Assembly: GCA_009741485.1 (NCBI GenBank)
Contig: CM019218.1
Location: 43,384,681-43,448,680 of the forward strand
DNA from: Malurus cyaneus samueli
Lineage: Eukaryota; Chordata; Aves; Passeriformes; Maluridae
Direction: 5' to 3'
DNA: 64,000 nt
Part shown: positions 1 through 13,612 of the stretch, piece after piece
How positions within the stretch are numbered: the stretch's first letter is position 1
How the letters are laid out: each line of letters starts with the position of its first letter
Position numbers and translations under genes: made by a program
Notes under the pieces: model-generated
The model's database searches: none
Seen by the model: only the letters and a program-made list of their open reading frames with translations
What the model was told of the DNA's origin: nothing

Positions 1-3000
1 GTAAGATTCACTGACATTTTCACTGGTGCTGAGGATCACCTAGCTAATCCTGCTGTGAGACAGCAGGGATGCATGGAAAAATTTTAGTTTTCTGTGTGAT
101 ACCAGTCACCATTTTGCATGTTCTGAAGGTATGTGCTACTTCCTTCCAGCCCCTAAGTGATCATTTAGAGAGAAATTAGTGGTGGAAAAATCTCTTTAAA
201 TTTGAAGAAGAAACCATTATTAAATGATTCCCTGAAGCTTAGAAGCTTCACTTCACAAACAAACAAATTAACCTCTTATAAATACCTACAGGAAAAACAC
301 CCAAGCCCCTTAATTACAAAAGATGCCTCTATGCATTGAAAATCTGTTCTTTGTTTTCCTGTCAGGCCTCATTTCCACCAAGGGAGCTCTTTTCTAAGGC
401 CAGCAGGACTGCTGTTATGTAGGGGATAAATATATATGACAAAGGATGTGAAGGGGCAGAGCCCTGTCGTGACATTGGCACAGATAATTGAGTTATTGGA
501 GAGTTAGTGTTGAAGTTGATTATTTCTTGGGAGAGATGTCATATGGCATTCTTATTGTGGAAGCAATAAGTATCCCCTGGCAGCATTTACATTTGCCATT
601 TTTACCCTTTCAATTAATGTTTTTAATTCCTTTTGACACTACTTTCAGCAACTCCATTTAGTTAGATGTTTAAGGAAAGAAATTCTACATATGTTGCAGT
701 ATATGTCACTTGGTCAACTTGGCAGAGATCATTGGCAGGTAGGGTCCTTCAAGTCATTGCTGTTTGTAGCAAGAAAACCAGTTCTATTCACATATTTTTG
801 TGAAGGGTGCCAAAACTGAACCTTCTCTCTAGACTCTCTTAGGAGTACTTAGACACTTAAACCAGTTGTTGAAATGGAAGTCTTGCATTCCTATATAAGG
901 GGGGGAAGAGATTTTTTTCTTATGAAACTTGGATTCTTTGCATCTAATATGCACAAAAGTGCAGCTATAAATGTTTGATGTTGTGAATAGTGGCATTAGT
1001 TAAAGCACAGTGCTGTACACAAGTAATTACCAATGTTAATTATAGATGAGAACTGGATTATGACTTTGGGTGCCCTCATTAGGAGGGGACAGTGTGTAAG
1101 TAGTCCTGGGAGGCTTTGTTAATTGGAGAAAACTTGTTTCATGGCATCTTCCTTGCCTTTTTCACCAAGAAGTAGTAATTTACTACTGCTTATACAAACA
1201 CCAAATGAAACATTTCTACTGTAGGCCAGTGCTGCAATTTGATGAGAGAAGTGAATGTGACTCAAGCTAGGGACAATCAACAAAGCTTTCCTCACCTTAT
1301 GCTTTATTCCGCTTCACTTCTGCTTTCCTGGATTTGGTTTGGGTAGTCCATGTGGAGATGTGAGTGTGGATCCTGGGATGCTTCATCACAGACTCACTTG
1401 CAAGCTCTCAGAGGGCTGCTTCTCAAGGATGAAGGATACATCTGGCAGCCATTGGCCACTTTCCATGTTTCTTATTGCACACACAGGCACTTGTGATTCT
1501 AGACAGATACCTTAGATGCAGTTTTCTTGCAACCAAGAGGCCTTTGCACTTCAGGAAACTCATGTAACTTTTCTGTTTCTTAAAGAAAGTAACCACGGGC
1601 CTTCTGGAATTCTTGAGTAGCCTCTGCATGCAGCTAATTATTTTGAGATTGAAACGGCACCTTTGAAGCATGTCCATGAAATACATAAAGTATCTTGTGT
1701 TCAATCATGCCATTGGACAGCTAATTGAAAATCACATTGCGTCTCCATAATGAGTCAAATAATAAATGCATTTGGGTGCTGACGGAATGACTCGTCCCAG
1801 AGCTTTTCCCCCGTTTAATTGCTATGATGGCAACAGCAGAAGAGGACCACGTGCTGGGCTGCCCTTGATCAGCAAATCCAGCAGACACAGAGCCACTGCT
1901 GGGGACTCCCGTAAGTTCAAATGAAAGAGGCTCTGAAGGATGGGACTGCTGCTTTCAACAATTAATGTGCACATGTGTAATTTGGGCAGAATATGTTTGG
2001 TTTCCTGCTGCCTAGGTAGTCAGTGGTTAGCACAGCATCTGCCTGGGCTTAAGAAATGGGCAGAGCATATGTATTTATGGTAAGGAATGGCATGAATGGC
2101 TTTGAGCTGTTTCTACCCATAGGATCATGCCTTTCAAGACCCTCTGTGATGTCCAGTTGGATCTGCTAGAGCAGAGAGCCCCTGCAGAGCAGCTGCTGTT
2201 TCAGCAAGGGAAAGTCTGGGGCTTGCCAAAGTCCAGGTAGCATCTCGAACTCTTGCATGCAGTGTATTGTCCTCAGTTCGTCTCCTGAAGATCTGGTGTC
2301 TCAAGAAGTGTTAATGGCAAGGAGTACATCCCTCTTAGTCACATCCCATCTGTGTCTTTTAATCTTTCTCCCTGTGGTAGGGGAAGTGCTGTGCTATCTT
2401 TTATCACCATGCCGTGAACACATTTCTTAGAAAGAAAGACCACTGAAAGGACTCCTTTGCCCTCCTCTCCACCATATGCTGTACGTTTGTGAAAGACAGA
2501 CATACCCTGATCAGTAAAATAATTGGTTTGCTTCTCTTTCTTTCTGTGGTTTATAGATACACAGGGAGGGACAACATTTAGTGTCTTGTGCCATACAGTT
2601 ATTTGTGGGATCTAAGGCTGCTGGAGAAGAAAATGAATTTGATAAACATAAATTAGGAGAATTCCAGGCTGGTCCTTCCCTGTGAAATGCACTGATGGCA
2701 ATTGCCATAGAAAGGAGGATTCTGGGTTGTCCGTTCTCCTTAGAAGATTTCAGAGCTGGACTAGTGCTCAGCTACAGTGGTTCTTATGGTCTTATTTTTA
2801 CAATGATGACTTGCATGATCTCCTTCTCGTCACAGCAAGAACAGCCTTCCAGCTTGCAGGGTCATTCATTTGGCAGTAGAATTGCCTGGAAAGAGCTAGT
2901 TATTTCAGGTTAGCATTTACATGTAAGTATGTTCATGAATATGCTGTTTCTGTGAAATAAATTAAATAATTTTTCTCAGCCTACAGTCATGTAACCAATC

Positions 3001-4370
3001 ATAGCTTTCTTCTGTAGCTCTTGTACTTTTCTGACATCTAAAAAAATGTCATGGTGCATTAGTGCTAGGCAGACAAAGACAAGTAAGGAAGTCTGCTGAT
3101 GCTGCTTTTTGCATTTAAAATCAATGCAACATATCCAGGGGTATAGGATGCATTTTCTCAGGAGGTTCCTATGACCCGAGTTCCCTGCTGTTTATGTTTT
3201 GCAGTCACAGTCTTTTAATTACGTTGCCACAGTTTTGGGAAAGGTTACGGTTGCTTCAACTGGCTTCAAACCTTGCATTGCAAAATTATATTCTGCTGCT
3301 GCTGCTAGTGCCTGACAAAGATCTGGCTTCCAAACAAAGGCAAGAGGAAAGAATGAAGCAGCAGACCCTGCAAGAGATAGAATATTGTCTGTGTGATTAA
3401 AGCTCTTTTATTAGAGTATGTCTGTAATGGGAAAGAAAAAGCATGATCTCCACTGATCTGCATTTTAAACAATGTTGGGGATTAGCAGAGGAGCAGCAGA
3501 TGCACCTATTGAGCTGTAAAGGAAGGGATTCAAAGCTGTTTTATGCAGATGGAGATTATTGTACTGCACCTCCCTGCATGTGCCGGTCGGTGCTCCTGCT
3601 GCTCTGCAGAGCTGCACTTCCCAGCCCCGTCAGCCCTCCTTGTCCCAGCACACAGCACAATGAGCCTGCCTGAGCCCCGCTGCTGAGCAGAGCAGAGCCT
3701 GCACCGCTCCAAGGAACAGAAACTGAGCCGTGGCAGCCATTCTGCTGCTGCTGGGAAGATCATGATACGGGCTCTGATGTTTGTAACATCCCTCCCTAAC
3801 ACAACCAGCTTAACCCTTTCCATTTAAGCAGCTTGGTCTGTCAATGCTGCCGATCATTTTGCTACAGACCCATCCTTTTCCTACAGCAGAGCGAGTAAAA
3901 TGCTTGTCGAGAGGAGAAAGATTTCCCTTCATGTTTTTTTTTTCTGTTCTTTCATTGCTTCCAGAAATCAGCATCCTTTCTCCTATCTAAAATGCAGTGT
4001 TGAAATTTTGTTATTGCTGTTTTCATTAAATGGATCATAAATTTGAAAGCTCTCACCAAATTGATGCATTCACATACAACATAGAAAGCACCCCATTTTT
4101 GTTCTCAGATTTTCTGTTGTAAGTCAGGAGCAGACCTAGTGGCACAAATGGAATTATTCTTTTATACACCTGTAGCAGGGGGTAGGTGTGAGGTTTGTCT
4201 GGAATTTTATAAAAATGATGGTCTACTGGCCAATTTTTTTATGTTCTAGCATATAATTTGCACTTAAAAAATGCATTCATGATGGTCTTGTAGTTTTTTT
4301 GTAGCCTTCTCTCACCAGCTTAAAATGTGGCTGTGGCATGTGCCTGGTTTCCAGCCCCCCCACAGGGTTT
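1..4370. other. Presumed BRSK2 intron 1, left part, no gene seen
   Basis: AT-rich non-coding DNA with stops in all frames. I saw no exon, CpG island, RNA gene or clear transposon. A GC-richer patch at about 3560-3760 (CTG/CAG-rich) keeps short frames open on both strands but contains no domain. Around 1740-1870 there is a compact stretch with TGAGTCA, a TGACTC half and CACGTG. These could be AP-1-like and E-box sites, but such short motifs are expected by chance. Placing this in intron 1 is inferred from the exon at 19202, which needs an upstream coding exon, and from the absence of that exon here. Confidence 0.5.
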
Positions 4371-4440
4371 CCATGTGACCTTCAGCAAGTTGCTCAGTTT
4401 CTTAATGCCTAGAGTCTTTATCTTCAAACAGAGAAATAGC
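4371..4440 (+). repeat. MIR-like CORE-SINE fragment
   Basis: The segment starts CATGTGACCTTCAGCAAGTT and runs on through a TTTCTTAATGCCT-like block into 'TCTTCAAACAGAGAAATAG'. It follows the order of the conserved MIR core (TGTGACCTTGGGCAAGTCACTT, then CTCAGTTTCC, then a TCTGTAAAATG-like block) with many substitutions. The MIR consensus is from memory. The copy is very old and its ends are uncertain. Confidence 0.45.
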
Positions 4441-6514
4441 ATGTAATTAAGTGTACTCTATGGCTGCCTTATCTGTTTGGATCATAACCATCTACCCCAA
4501 GGCAGGGCCTAGCACCTATTATGTGTTGTATGCTTTATGTTTATTACAGCAGAGTCCTAGTCTTGAGTTGGGTCTTCCAATATAAACAGCAATAACAATT
4601 CCATGGGGCTCTCATTCACATAATTCTGTGTTGTGTTATGTATTTTCTCTTTTAAAATTGTTTTCTCCATAATCCTGAAGTACGTTCATGAGGCTGGAGA
4701 AAACTCTTTTCTGCTACATCCTATTTTTGTTTGTGTCATAAAGCTGGGCTTTTCCAAAAGCAGCGTGGATGTCACCTCATGCTTTGTCTCTTATCTGCGA
4801 GCAGGAGAGAGAGGGCAAATTCTCTCTATATGTAAACATGACTTTTTTTGCTTCTTGGGTAGCATGGATTCTGCCTTGTTTGCTTCAGTAGCTCCATCAT
4901 TTTGCACAGGTCTCGGGCTTTGTCTTAAAGCTGGAGCCCACCTCAAATACTGACATAATTGCTTATGTTCCTCAATCTTGAAGACTTCCCACACTCAATA
5001 GCAGATTAGGAAAAGCGAATCTCAAACCACAGAGCAAGGCTCTAGACAACAGCCAGTTGAGTGCAGAAGTTGTGGGGGCCATGCTGAGGACATAGGGCTT
5101 TTGTTAAGCTCTGAAGTGGGGCTTATCTCATAGCTGTGAGGAGAATTATTATCTGAAAAACAGATTTGATGAATTTATGTAATTTCTGTTTAAATCAAGG
5201 CAATTTAAATAGTGGATTTTTATTATGGGTTGGATCAGCAAGGGCAAAATCTTGATTTCATTTATTGACTCCATCCTTATTTGTCATTTGTACATTTTAG
5301 ATATTTTCCTAAAGAAAGGTTAATTTTCGAGGTGGTGGCCATCCAGTTATGATGATTTACAAAATAAATTTAACATTTATTTTCTGTGGTTAGGAAGACA
5401 TTCTTTTCCACTGCCCATTCATTGAAGTCATGATGTAGGTAATGTGCATTTACTTGCATATTTTCTTGAATTCTTTTGCTACAATATAGATTGATGACTG
5501 GCATTTTCTACTCACTGTATGTGACATATATTCTTTATAAGCAGCTTGCATCAACCTCTATTTGGCTTAAAAACTGAAATGAAAAATGAAAAATCATTAA
5601 TTATTTTCCAGATGTGCTGGTTTCATTTTAAAATATAGTAAAAAATATCTTCAAAGAGTTTGTTTTAACCAAACAGTTATGACAGCATGTGAGGTGCATC
5701 TAGGCAGACACTACACAGAGCTCTTTCCGCTTCCCAGGACATATCATTGCTCACTTGACATTTCTGGGCTCTGGAAAACAGACTGTGTTGTGCTGGGATC
5801 CCCACTTGGAATTAGAATGAGACCAGCCAGACCTTAAAGCCAGATCTCTGGAGGAGGAAGTCTCAGCTTTGTTTATGTGGATTGTTGGTCTTCTTCCACA
5901 GTAGCTCTTCCCTGCTGTGTGGGAAGAATTAGGGAGCAATTTGTATGGATGGGTTTCTTTTGGGGCACATAAGCTGAAGAAACCAGTAAGAAGGTTGGGC
6001 TGGAAAGAAGTCTTGTTTCACACATCCAAACAATAAAACCATGAATTTACCACAGCAATGGCCCATCATGGCATTGCCTGTAGTCAGAGAAGAAACATGT
6101 AAAGTTATCCTGAAGTTACCAGTTGTCCAGTGAGGTCTCTGCTTGTAGGTCTCCTGAGAATGAATTGTTGTATGGCTGAAAAGAAACAACCAGCTCATTC
6201 TCATCTTTCCTTATGTTTTCCTCACTCCCTTTTTGTTGTTCAGCTTCTGGTTTAGTTTTCTTTGGGTTGTCTTGTACTAACTAGAAAACATAAGGGGAAA
6301 GTTTGTCTTTTTGGATAAAAGGTAGAAAATAAGAAGAATTACTTAAAGTAATTTAGATAATAGTCTTTAAAACTGCTGCGAAGAAGTGTTGTTGTTCCAT
6401 TAAATATTCTTAAAACACTCTAAAAGTGTTCTTTGCTCATTAATACCTACAGAGACTGAACAGAAAAAAGTCACTGAAAGAACCAAGTTCAATGCATTGT
6501 ATTTTTGAGATCGA
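4441..6514. other. Intronic DNA without recognised features
   Basis: AT-rich DNA with no exon-like block and no transposon that I can name. Open frames at 4633-4953 (+) and 5929-6204 (-) show no conserved motif and look like chance. Confidence 0.5.
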
Positions 6515-7275
6515 AGCCTGGAGGGATGTCTGATGCATCAGGCTGTTGTGCTGCCATCCAGAGGTACTTCGACTGGAGAACTGAGCAGGCAGGACTGTCA
6601 CAGAAATGCAGAATCCTGTACTTGGGAAGAAAGTACTCATAGGGGGCCAGCCAGCTGGAAGGCAGAGCTGCACAGAAGGACCTCAAGGTCCTGGCAGACA
6701 ACAAGCTGACCATAAGCCAGCCAGGCGCTGTTGTAGCAAAGGTAGGAAACAGTATCCTGGGCTGCAGGATCAACAGAATTAAGGGAAGTGACTCTTCTCC
6801 TCTGCTCAGCATTGAGGGATTGCAACTGGAGAACTGCATCCAGTTCTGGGCCTCCATGAGTACAAGAAACATGAATTTACTGAGTCCGGGATAGGGCCAC
6901 AAAGATTAAGAGACTGAGACTTCTTTTGGAAGATTAGAGCTGGGATGAGTTGAAAAAACTCAAGGGGATCTCATCAATGTATGTAAATACCTGGTGGGAG
7001 GGAATAAAGAGGGAGATGACTCTTCTCAGCAGTGGCCACTGATAGGGCAAGACACAATGGGCACAAATTAAATCAGAATTTAATCTAAACACAATAAACA
7101 CTTTTTTTTACTGTGCGTGTGGTCAAACCATGGAACAGGAACCCAGAGAGGTTATGGTCTTCATCTGTGGAGATACACAAAATCCAAGTGGACATGGGCA
7201 ACATGCTCTAGCTGTCCCTTGAGCAGGGGCTTTGACTTGAAGTCCCTCGCAGCTTGGTTCTGTGACACTGTAACC
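6515..7275 (+). mobile_element. CR1 LINE fragment, 3' end, degraded
   Basis: This is a relic of the CR1 non-LTR retrotransposon in sense orientation. Landmarks in order: a segment reading roughly 'GCCATCCAGAGG..TTCGACTGGAGAA', 'AGCTGGAAGGCAGAGCTGCA', 'AAGGACCTCAAGGTCCTGGC', 'GACAACAAGCTGACCATAAG', 'GGGCTGCAGGATCA', 'CTGCATCCAGTTCTGGGC', 'GGGGATCTCATCAATGTATG', then a 3' UTR-like 'CTTGAGCAGGGGCTTTGACTTGA' ending near TTCTGTGA. These follow the C-terminal part of CR1 ORF2 (downstream of the reverse transcriptase core) and its 3' UTR. The frame is broken by several stops and shifts, so the copy is dead and older than the one at 60188. The 5' end is truncated, as is usual for CR1, and the start point is approximate. 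The long minus-strand frame at 6489-6902 is only the antisense of this element. Confidence 0.85.
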
Positions 7276-8137
7276 AACAGCAGATTCTAGAGTCTGTTTT
7301 TCTTTGCCTCCTCAGCAGTGAATTTTGGACTGCTAGCACAAATCAGAACAGCATGCTTAGAGAAGGCATCATTTGTTTCTTTACCTCTGTTGCTAAATAC
7401 CTGGACATTTGCTGTCCTGATTCTCTTCATGCTATTTCCAGTGCATTGCCACCAAGTGCAGTCTGGGTGTTGCTGCTCTTGTATGCACTCGCCTGGTTGC
7501 CTCTGTGGTTCAGAAGGCACCTTCTTTTTGCAGTTCAGCATTAGGGACTCTTCACGGCAACACTCATATACAGCTGAAGAGGCAGATTTTCAGAAGAGTA
7601 CACTGCAGAGGATGGGGACAACAAAATACCTTTATTTAGTCTTCTTCATGTAGTTATTAGTGGGATTGACAGTTGATACTCTGGGATGAGGGATTCTCCA
7701 TTGTATTTAATAACTTGTAATCACACAAAAGCCACATATTTTCATTAATTCCTTTTAATATGACCCGAGGAAAGCACCTCTGCTCTTACTCAGAAGAGAA
7801 GTTAGCATCTCTCTCAAAGAAGTAAGCTTTTCTTTCGTATTTCTCTATCTCCTGGAGCTTGCCGGGGCTTATATCCCTGTGGAATGGAAGGAAAGAGTTA
7901 AAGTCTTGTATATGCAAGTAAAAATGGTCCCTCAGGAAACTTAGACCAGGTCCTTCTGAAACCTGCGGGGCTGTATCTGCTGCACCCTCTGCTGTTGGTT
8001 GAGCTGATGGCAGCTCATGCCTTCATGCACTCCTGTTTCTAATGCGTGTAGCCAGTGTGCTCGTGCAGGAAGCCTCACTGCCCTGGCTGGATCTCAAGCA
8101 GCAGATCCTGTGCATATGGCAGTGCTGTTCCACCATT
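7276..8137. other. Intronic DNA without recognised features
   Basis: No exon, RNA gene or named repeat seen. Overlapping frames at 7287-7653 on both strands carry no recognisable domain. Confidence 0.5.
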
Positions 8138-8205
8138 TTGTGACATTACACAGGTCACTGCAGCTCACAGTGTTTCCCAAACTGATTTTGTTTGTCCATC
8201 TGACC
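8138..8205 (+). repeat. Possible MIR-like CORE-SINE fragment
   Basis: The run 'TGTGACATTACACAGGTCAC' followed by 'CAGCTCACAGTGTTTCCCAA' lines up with the MIR core (TGTGACCTTGGGCAAGTCAC, then CTCTCTGTGCCTCAGTTTCCC). Divergence is high and the flanks are not recognisable. The assignment rests on memory of the consensus. Confidence 0.4.
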
Positions 8206-11200
8206 AAATCACGCTCATTTGCGAACTGAGTTATCAGAATTAGGTTTTCCAACTCTGAAGATAGAAGCTTTTCTATATTTGGCATTTGTTAGAGTTCTTG
8301 ATTCTCTTCTGAAAGTCTTTTTCCATTCTGGCTGAGAAGGTTTTTTTAATTATTACCCTAATAAGATTTGGACTGCAGCCTCTAACCCTCTGTTTTAAGC
8401 ATAGAGGGTCACACACAAATGGTGTTGCTGTGGTTACCTGTTCTGCCAGGTTTGTAGGCTATTCATTTGCTGATTTTCATGTCCCAGGAGAGACCCTTCA
8501 CACCCCACCCTGTGCAATTTGGCCATGGCCTGAACGTGTGGGTGATCTGACCCTGCAGTACGAGTAAAGAATATCCTAGCAGTTTCCAGTCGCTTAGGAG
8601 TTCATAATACAAAGCCAAAGAGCTTAAAGTGTGTATAATGTTCATAAGGACAAAAGAATATTTTCTGTTCTCTTTACAGGCAGTATCCCTGAAGGCCAGA
8701 GGCTTTTCAGGAAGTGATATGTGGTTTGTCTAATGTCATTATTGCTGGGTAGTACTGTATTATTTTAGCATGTTTATCCCCTGTGTATGTCAGGACACTG
8801 AACAGGCACGGTAATCTCAATTATTTCTGAGCTGCCTTCTCTTCTGAGCGTGAGCGACTCTGAGTCAACACTGAGCTCCTCTGTGGCCATTGTTTGTAGC
8901 CTGTGCTGTGTTGTGTCACCTCCTTGGAGAGGCTGGAAGGGTTGCTATGGATGTTCTCCATCACAGGAAACTGGGAATAATTCCAAGGAAGCCAATGGGG
9001 TCACAGTAGTGTACAAGTGGGGAAAACTGGGTCCTCACGGTGGAGTGTTGTTTTTGAGGGATATTTTAACTTTTGCTCAGGTTTGTAGCCTGTAGGGACA
9101 AGCTGCTTTTACTGCAGCTTATTTGCTTATTTCTACATACTTGTCCAGGCTTAAAACTTGTCCATCTTCTTAAGGTGAATCTTTTGATTGAACCTCCCTA
9201 AGTCTTCTGATACTTTTTGATAAATGCGTGGGGCCAAAAAATACAATCGTCAATAGAATATAAAGCAATCAGAGAAAAAGCCCCGGGGTGTGAGATTCTC
9301 TGCTGATTTCTAGAAAACTCATCTACTCTTTTCTTTATTATGGCTCTGACCTTGAACTAGTGTTTGTGGGAAGCCTAATTTAAAGATTTTATTCTGATAC
9401 TAAGAAAATACCAGTCTGATTAAAGGCAGAATCCTTTCATGTGTGGGGAAGTGGTACAGTAAAACGTGCTGAAGATTAAAGAATAGCCATGCCTGTAGAT
9501 TTGTTCTACCTTAGTGATAATTAACACATACAGGGAGTTGTATGCTTTGGTAACTGTGGAAAACAGCTGTTTCTGGAATAAGGTGTTCTACACCAGATCT
9601 TTAGCACTTCAGTGTCATTCTCTGCAGCAACACTTATTAGAGGAAGCCAGGTTTGTATAGCTCTAAGCTGCTGCTGAAGAAACTGATCTGTGAATTCCTA
9701 GAATAGATGAGCCTTTGCATTGACTTCAGAAGCCTTTAGATCAGACCCATGGAATCGTTCTAGAAAAGTTCTCTGTGAGGTCTTCCAGCAGCCCAGGCTG
9801 GAGCTGTTGCATAGAAATCCTGGAGCAGAAGTATGACACAAAGATGTGTTTTGACAACACAGGTCTCATGCTGCTGTGCTTTTATAATCGCTGGTTCCGG
9901 CCTGAGTTTGAAATTGATGTTTTATTTCAGGACATACTTAGCCTCAGCCATTGTGGCATGAATTACATGTGATGAAAGTGGGCATCAGAAGGTGGGTTGT
10001 AATGTTCCAGTTCATCTAACCACCTTCCTTTTGTGAGGAAATCAAATTCACCAAATTTTCTTTCTTCTTATTGTGGAGGCACAGCTGACCGTGCTCTGTA
10101 GGTATTGCTTTGTTTCTTGTACCTAAAATTAATGAGGTGCTTGGGCCTTTTTATGTTTTGAATATGATACCCTGCTTTCCTCTCTTTGTAGGGAACACAG
10201 TGTAGTGTACTTTGTACTACATGAGCAGACAGCTCCTGTTCTTCTTGGTGTAGGAGTCAATAAATGCTTTTAGCTCCATGTTGTGACCTTAGCCATTATT
10301 CTCAAATTAAAGGGAATACTTTTTAAAGTTGGTTTCATTTAGGGTTTTTTTAATATGCCTGTTTCTGTTCATTAAAATTATAATAGTCTGATTTTTCTTA
10401 CCTTTTTTCTCTTTTGCTGTGATTTTCCTGTTTGTAAGTCAGAATTCAGTTTCCAGATGGTCTTTTTTTCTCCGTTGTCCTAAACCAGAGGCTCGGAATT
10501 TCTTATATTCAGTATAATTAAGAAAATGTGGTATTTCCTGTGTTTTTTACAGTGACTGACTAGGTGCTTGCAGATCTGGAGAGGCCACAGCATATATTGT
10601 CTTCTACGTAGGAGAGAGGAGAGAATAATATGTAAAAGGAAGCTGTGCGCTGGAAAGTGAACTGCAGAACAAATGGATAAAACTATAAAGAACATTACTT
10701 CAGGAGACATCAGTAACTAGAGTCAGTGGGGATAGAGGTGTGGGAAGAAATTGTAGGTGTTATAACACCGGAGGAGAATTGAAGTAGGATGTTCATAGAT
10801 GTAATGAGTACCTGTTGTAGGATGACCCAGAGTTTTGTGGCAGATAATGAAATGAAATTCAGGGTGTGGATCTGCAAGTGATCAGCCTCTGTTAGTTCTG
10901 CTGGATACAGAGCAATTTGTCCTTGGAAGGATACCTATGTCTGTAGAACGGTGTATGCAGTGGTTGTCCAATGAATTCCTCCTCTGGCTGTGTCTGGGCC
11001 ATACCCCACTGCCATCAAGCCTTTCTGGAATTCATGGGAGCTGCTTGTGCTTGTGTCTTGCTGTTTGGCGCCTTGTCCAAAGCATGGGTGCAAGTGTGGT
11101 TAATCCAATCACTTCTTGAGCCCTTACTGAAGGGCAGCATATCGGCACTCAGTGGAAATCCTGTTAGGAATCTGTCAGAGGGTGATTAAGAGATGTCAGA

Positions 11201-13448
11201 GGGCAGAGTAAGCTGTATCTGCACTGAGCTGGGTAGATGAAGTGTTCTGTGGTGAGCCTAATCTTGTGAAGAGCATGACCTCTGTCTGCTGTATAAAGGT
11301 TTTCCATGGTAACCCCCCTTTTTAATTAAGTTCTTAATACACATATAAAGTGTATATGAAACCTGAAACAATCTTGGCTGATAGGAAGGTCAAAAGGGTG
11401 CGAGGACTTCCTGATGGAGTGTGGAAAGGTGTGGTGAAGAAGGGGAGACGTAAGAAATTAGCATAGAAAATGGGATTAACATCAGCTAAAAGCACATGCA
11501 AAGAGCAGTTTATCTGCTGTTTCCCCTCCTCCTTCCTCACCCTCTCTTTCTCTGCTCCTCACTGTTCCCTCCTTATTAGTGCGTCAGTGCTTCTCAGTAG
11601 ATCACCAGACCAAGCAGGGATGTTGTGGCTCATTACCCAGATGTTACCTAATTACAGCAACATGTTTTCCAAGAGATATCATAGGCAGGATAGACAGACT
11701 TCTGCTGGCTTCCTGCTATACCTGAAAATGGCTGTCTGTGGTCATCTCCTGACAAAGGATTAACGAAGTCTGAAGGGGAACATGGATCTCATCATTCCTC
11801 AAGAGGAGCTGTACAAGGAGATGTACAGCTCTTGGAAAGAGGAAAAGAAAAGGCTTCTGACTAGGAAAGATGTGAGCAAAAGCAGAGTATTCCCAATACC
11901 CATCCAGAGATATAAAAAGAATTGGGCTTTTTTTTGCTGGTGCATCAGTGGAAAGATCTGTTGTATTTTAATTTGTCTTTTTAATTTGAAAACAATGAAA
12001 GCACTCTTCTCTTTCCCTGTTTGCAGCAGGTAGGGTGCTGCCGTGACACTTTCAAATTTACGTACTGGAAGCTGAAGTTTGGACTTCTCCCATGGCAGCA
12101 AAACTTAGTCTCCCAAGTGTTTTTATATGGGAACAAAGACTTGTTCTGAAGTAGGAACTCAGCCCATAGACATCACAAGCTGCTGATAGATCCCAGAGGA
12201 CTCCAAGAGTTTGTTAGAGTTTGGCTGATGAAATAGTGGTATTTTGCAAAAGCAGCATCCAGTGTGCCAATAAAGATTTGTGTCCTGGTTCCCTGAGGGG
12301 GCCTTTTTAGATGTGTGGGTGGGTCTGGTGAGATGGGAAAGAGAGTATGTTGAAAGGACTCAACAGTCACATTCTCTGCTGTATTCAGGGGGCACAAAGG
12401 TTTTCTGAGAAGTATTGATTTATAAAATATTGCGAGAAAGAGACCAAGATAGAAATCAATAGAGGCAGTGTTGGTTCTGTGTGTTTTGATCCTGCTGAGC
12501 TTGGAGGATGATCCTACTATAATCTCTGAGGCATCCAGTGTAAAACCTGCTCCTGGTGAGCTGCTGTGTATATACAGATATATCTATATGTGTTTGTGTC
12601 TCTTGTTCCCTAATATCAGGCATGTGGAGCCAGTCACATCTGAGCTGATGCATTGTTCTCACCGATCTCTGAGCTTAGGAGTGTGTCGCTCTGGCTGGCC
12701 GAGACAGCAGACATTTGAGAGTGCTTGTAGCTCAGGACAGTAAATCTGGGCTACAGCAATTTAGTGTGCAGCTTTCCTGTGCTCGGAGCAGAGGCATGTG
12801 GGTCTCAGTACTGATGAACCTCTCCTTTTATGCTCCTGCTGAGCATTTGAACTCTGATTTTAGTCCTATCATAATTACAGTTTATCCAGTTTAGAAGCAA
12901 TTGTTGCATGAGCCCTCAGAACAGCCTTGTAAGCTCTAAGATCTCTCTGTAGAAGAGCTCATGGTCAAATTATTTCATTACCAACATGGGTAGCTCCCTC
13001 CTCATCTTTTTCGATTTCTAGATTTCTCCTATACCTTTTTTTCCCATTATGCAATTATAAATTGATACCATATAATTTGCCTGTCACTTGATATAAGTCT
13101 GTGTTTATTTTAAATGCAAGAATTAGATATAACAATTGCTATAGAAAAATAAACATCTCTTCAGGGAGAAGACTGAGTAATTAAGGGCAATTATTGGTTT
13201 CTGTAAGTAGGATGCTCAGTAACAAAGTTCTTTCCAGTGCAGCTAAGAGGAATATAAGGTGCACGTCATTGGAGACCAGAAATCTGTGCTCTAAAAGAAT
13301 TGGGAAATGAAATGGAAGCTAATAATAAGAAATTATCTAGAGCTTTTCATTCCAGATTGTATTTAAAACACAGTTTTCCTGTTTGTAATATGTAAAACTT
13401 GGATAGGATTTCTATCCCTTTCCAACATTCTTTGTAAGGATTAATCAG
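8206..13448. other. Intronic DNA without recognised features
   Basis: AT-rich sequence with short chance frames only. A small palindrome GTAGTGTAC-TTT-GTACTAC lies at about 10202-10220. Pyrimidine-rich runs are scattered at about 11520-11600. No kinase exon, CpG island or structured RNA was recognised. Confidence 0.5.
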
Positions 13449-13520
13449 TTAATCCTTCTACAGCCCTTGCAAGGTAAGTAAGTAAGTGCTATTATCCTTA
13501 TTTTACGGCTATGGAAATCA
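13449..13520 (-). repeat. MIR-like CORE-SINE fragment, minus strand
   Basis: On the + strand the segment contains 'CAGCCCTTGCAAGGTAAGTA', then 'GCTATTATCCTTATTTTACG', then 'GCTATGGAAA'. This is the order of a reversed MIR: 'CAACCCTATGAGGTAGGTA', 'CTATTATTATCCCCATTTTA', 'CAGATGAGGAAA'. It stops abruptly where the next old element (13530) begins. It is a highly diverged, inert ancient SINE. Confidence 0.5.
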
Positions 13521-13529
13521 TGTTGCTGT

Positions 13530-13612
13530 GGGCCAAATTTTAATCCATTTTCCACTCTTGCAGATCTAAAGGAACTTCACTGGAGTCAGCAGAGTTAGAC
13601 ACTGTAACTGAA
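13530..13612 (+). repeat. Relic resembling a palindromic amniote interspersed repeat
   Basis: It begins GGGCCAAATTTTAATCCATTT and continues with '...GGAACTTCACTGGAGTCAGC' and 'GTTAGACACTGTAAC'. From memory this resembles an old repeat common in turtles, crocodilians and birds, which reads roughly GGGCCAAATTCTGATC ... CCACTGAAGTCAATGGAGTTACAC and is an inverted repeat overall. The family name and the end points are uncertain. Confidence 0.35.

Noticed and set aside
1..6. GTAAGA at the first bases of the window as a 5' splice site
   Set aside because: The upstream exon is not in view, and a GTAAG word is expected often by chance. It cannot be tested here.
6489..6902. 137-codon minus-strand open frame
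   Set aside because: It lies antisense within the CR1 fragment, whose + strand matches CR1 ORF2 landmarks.
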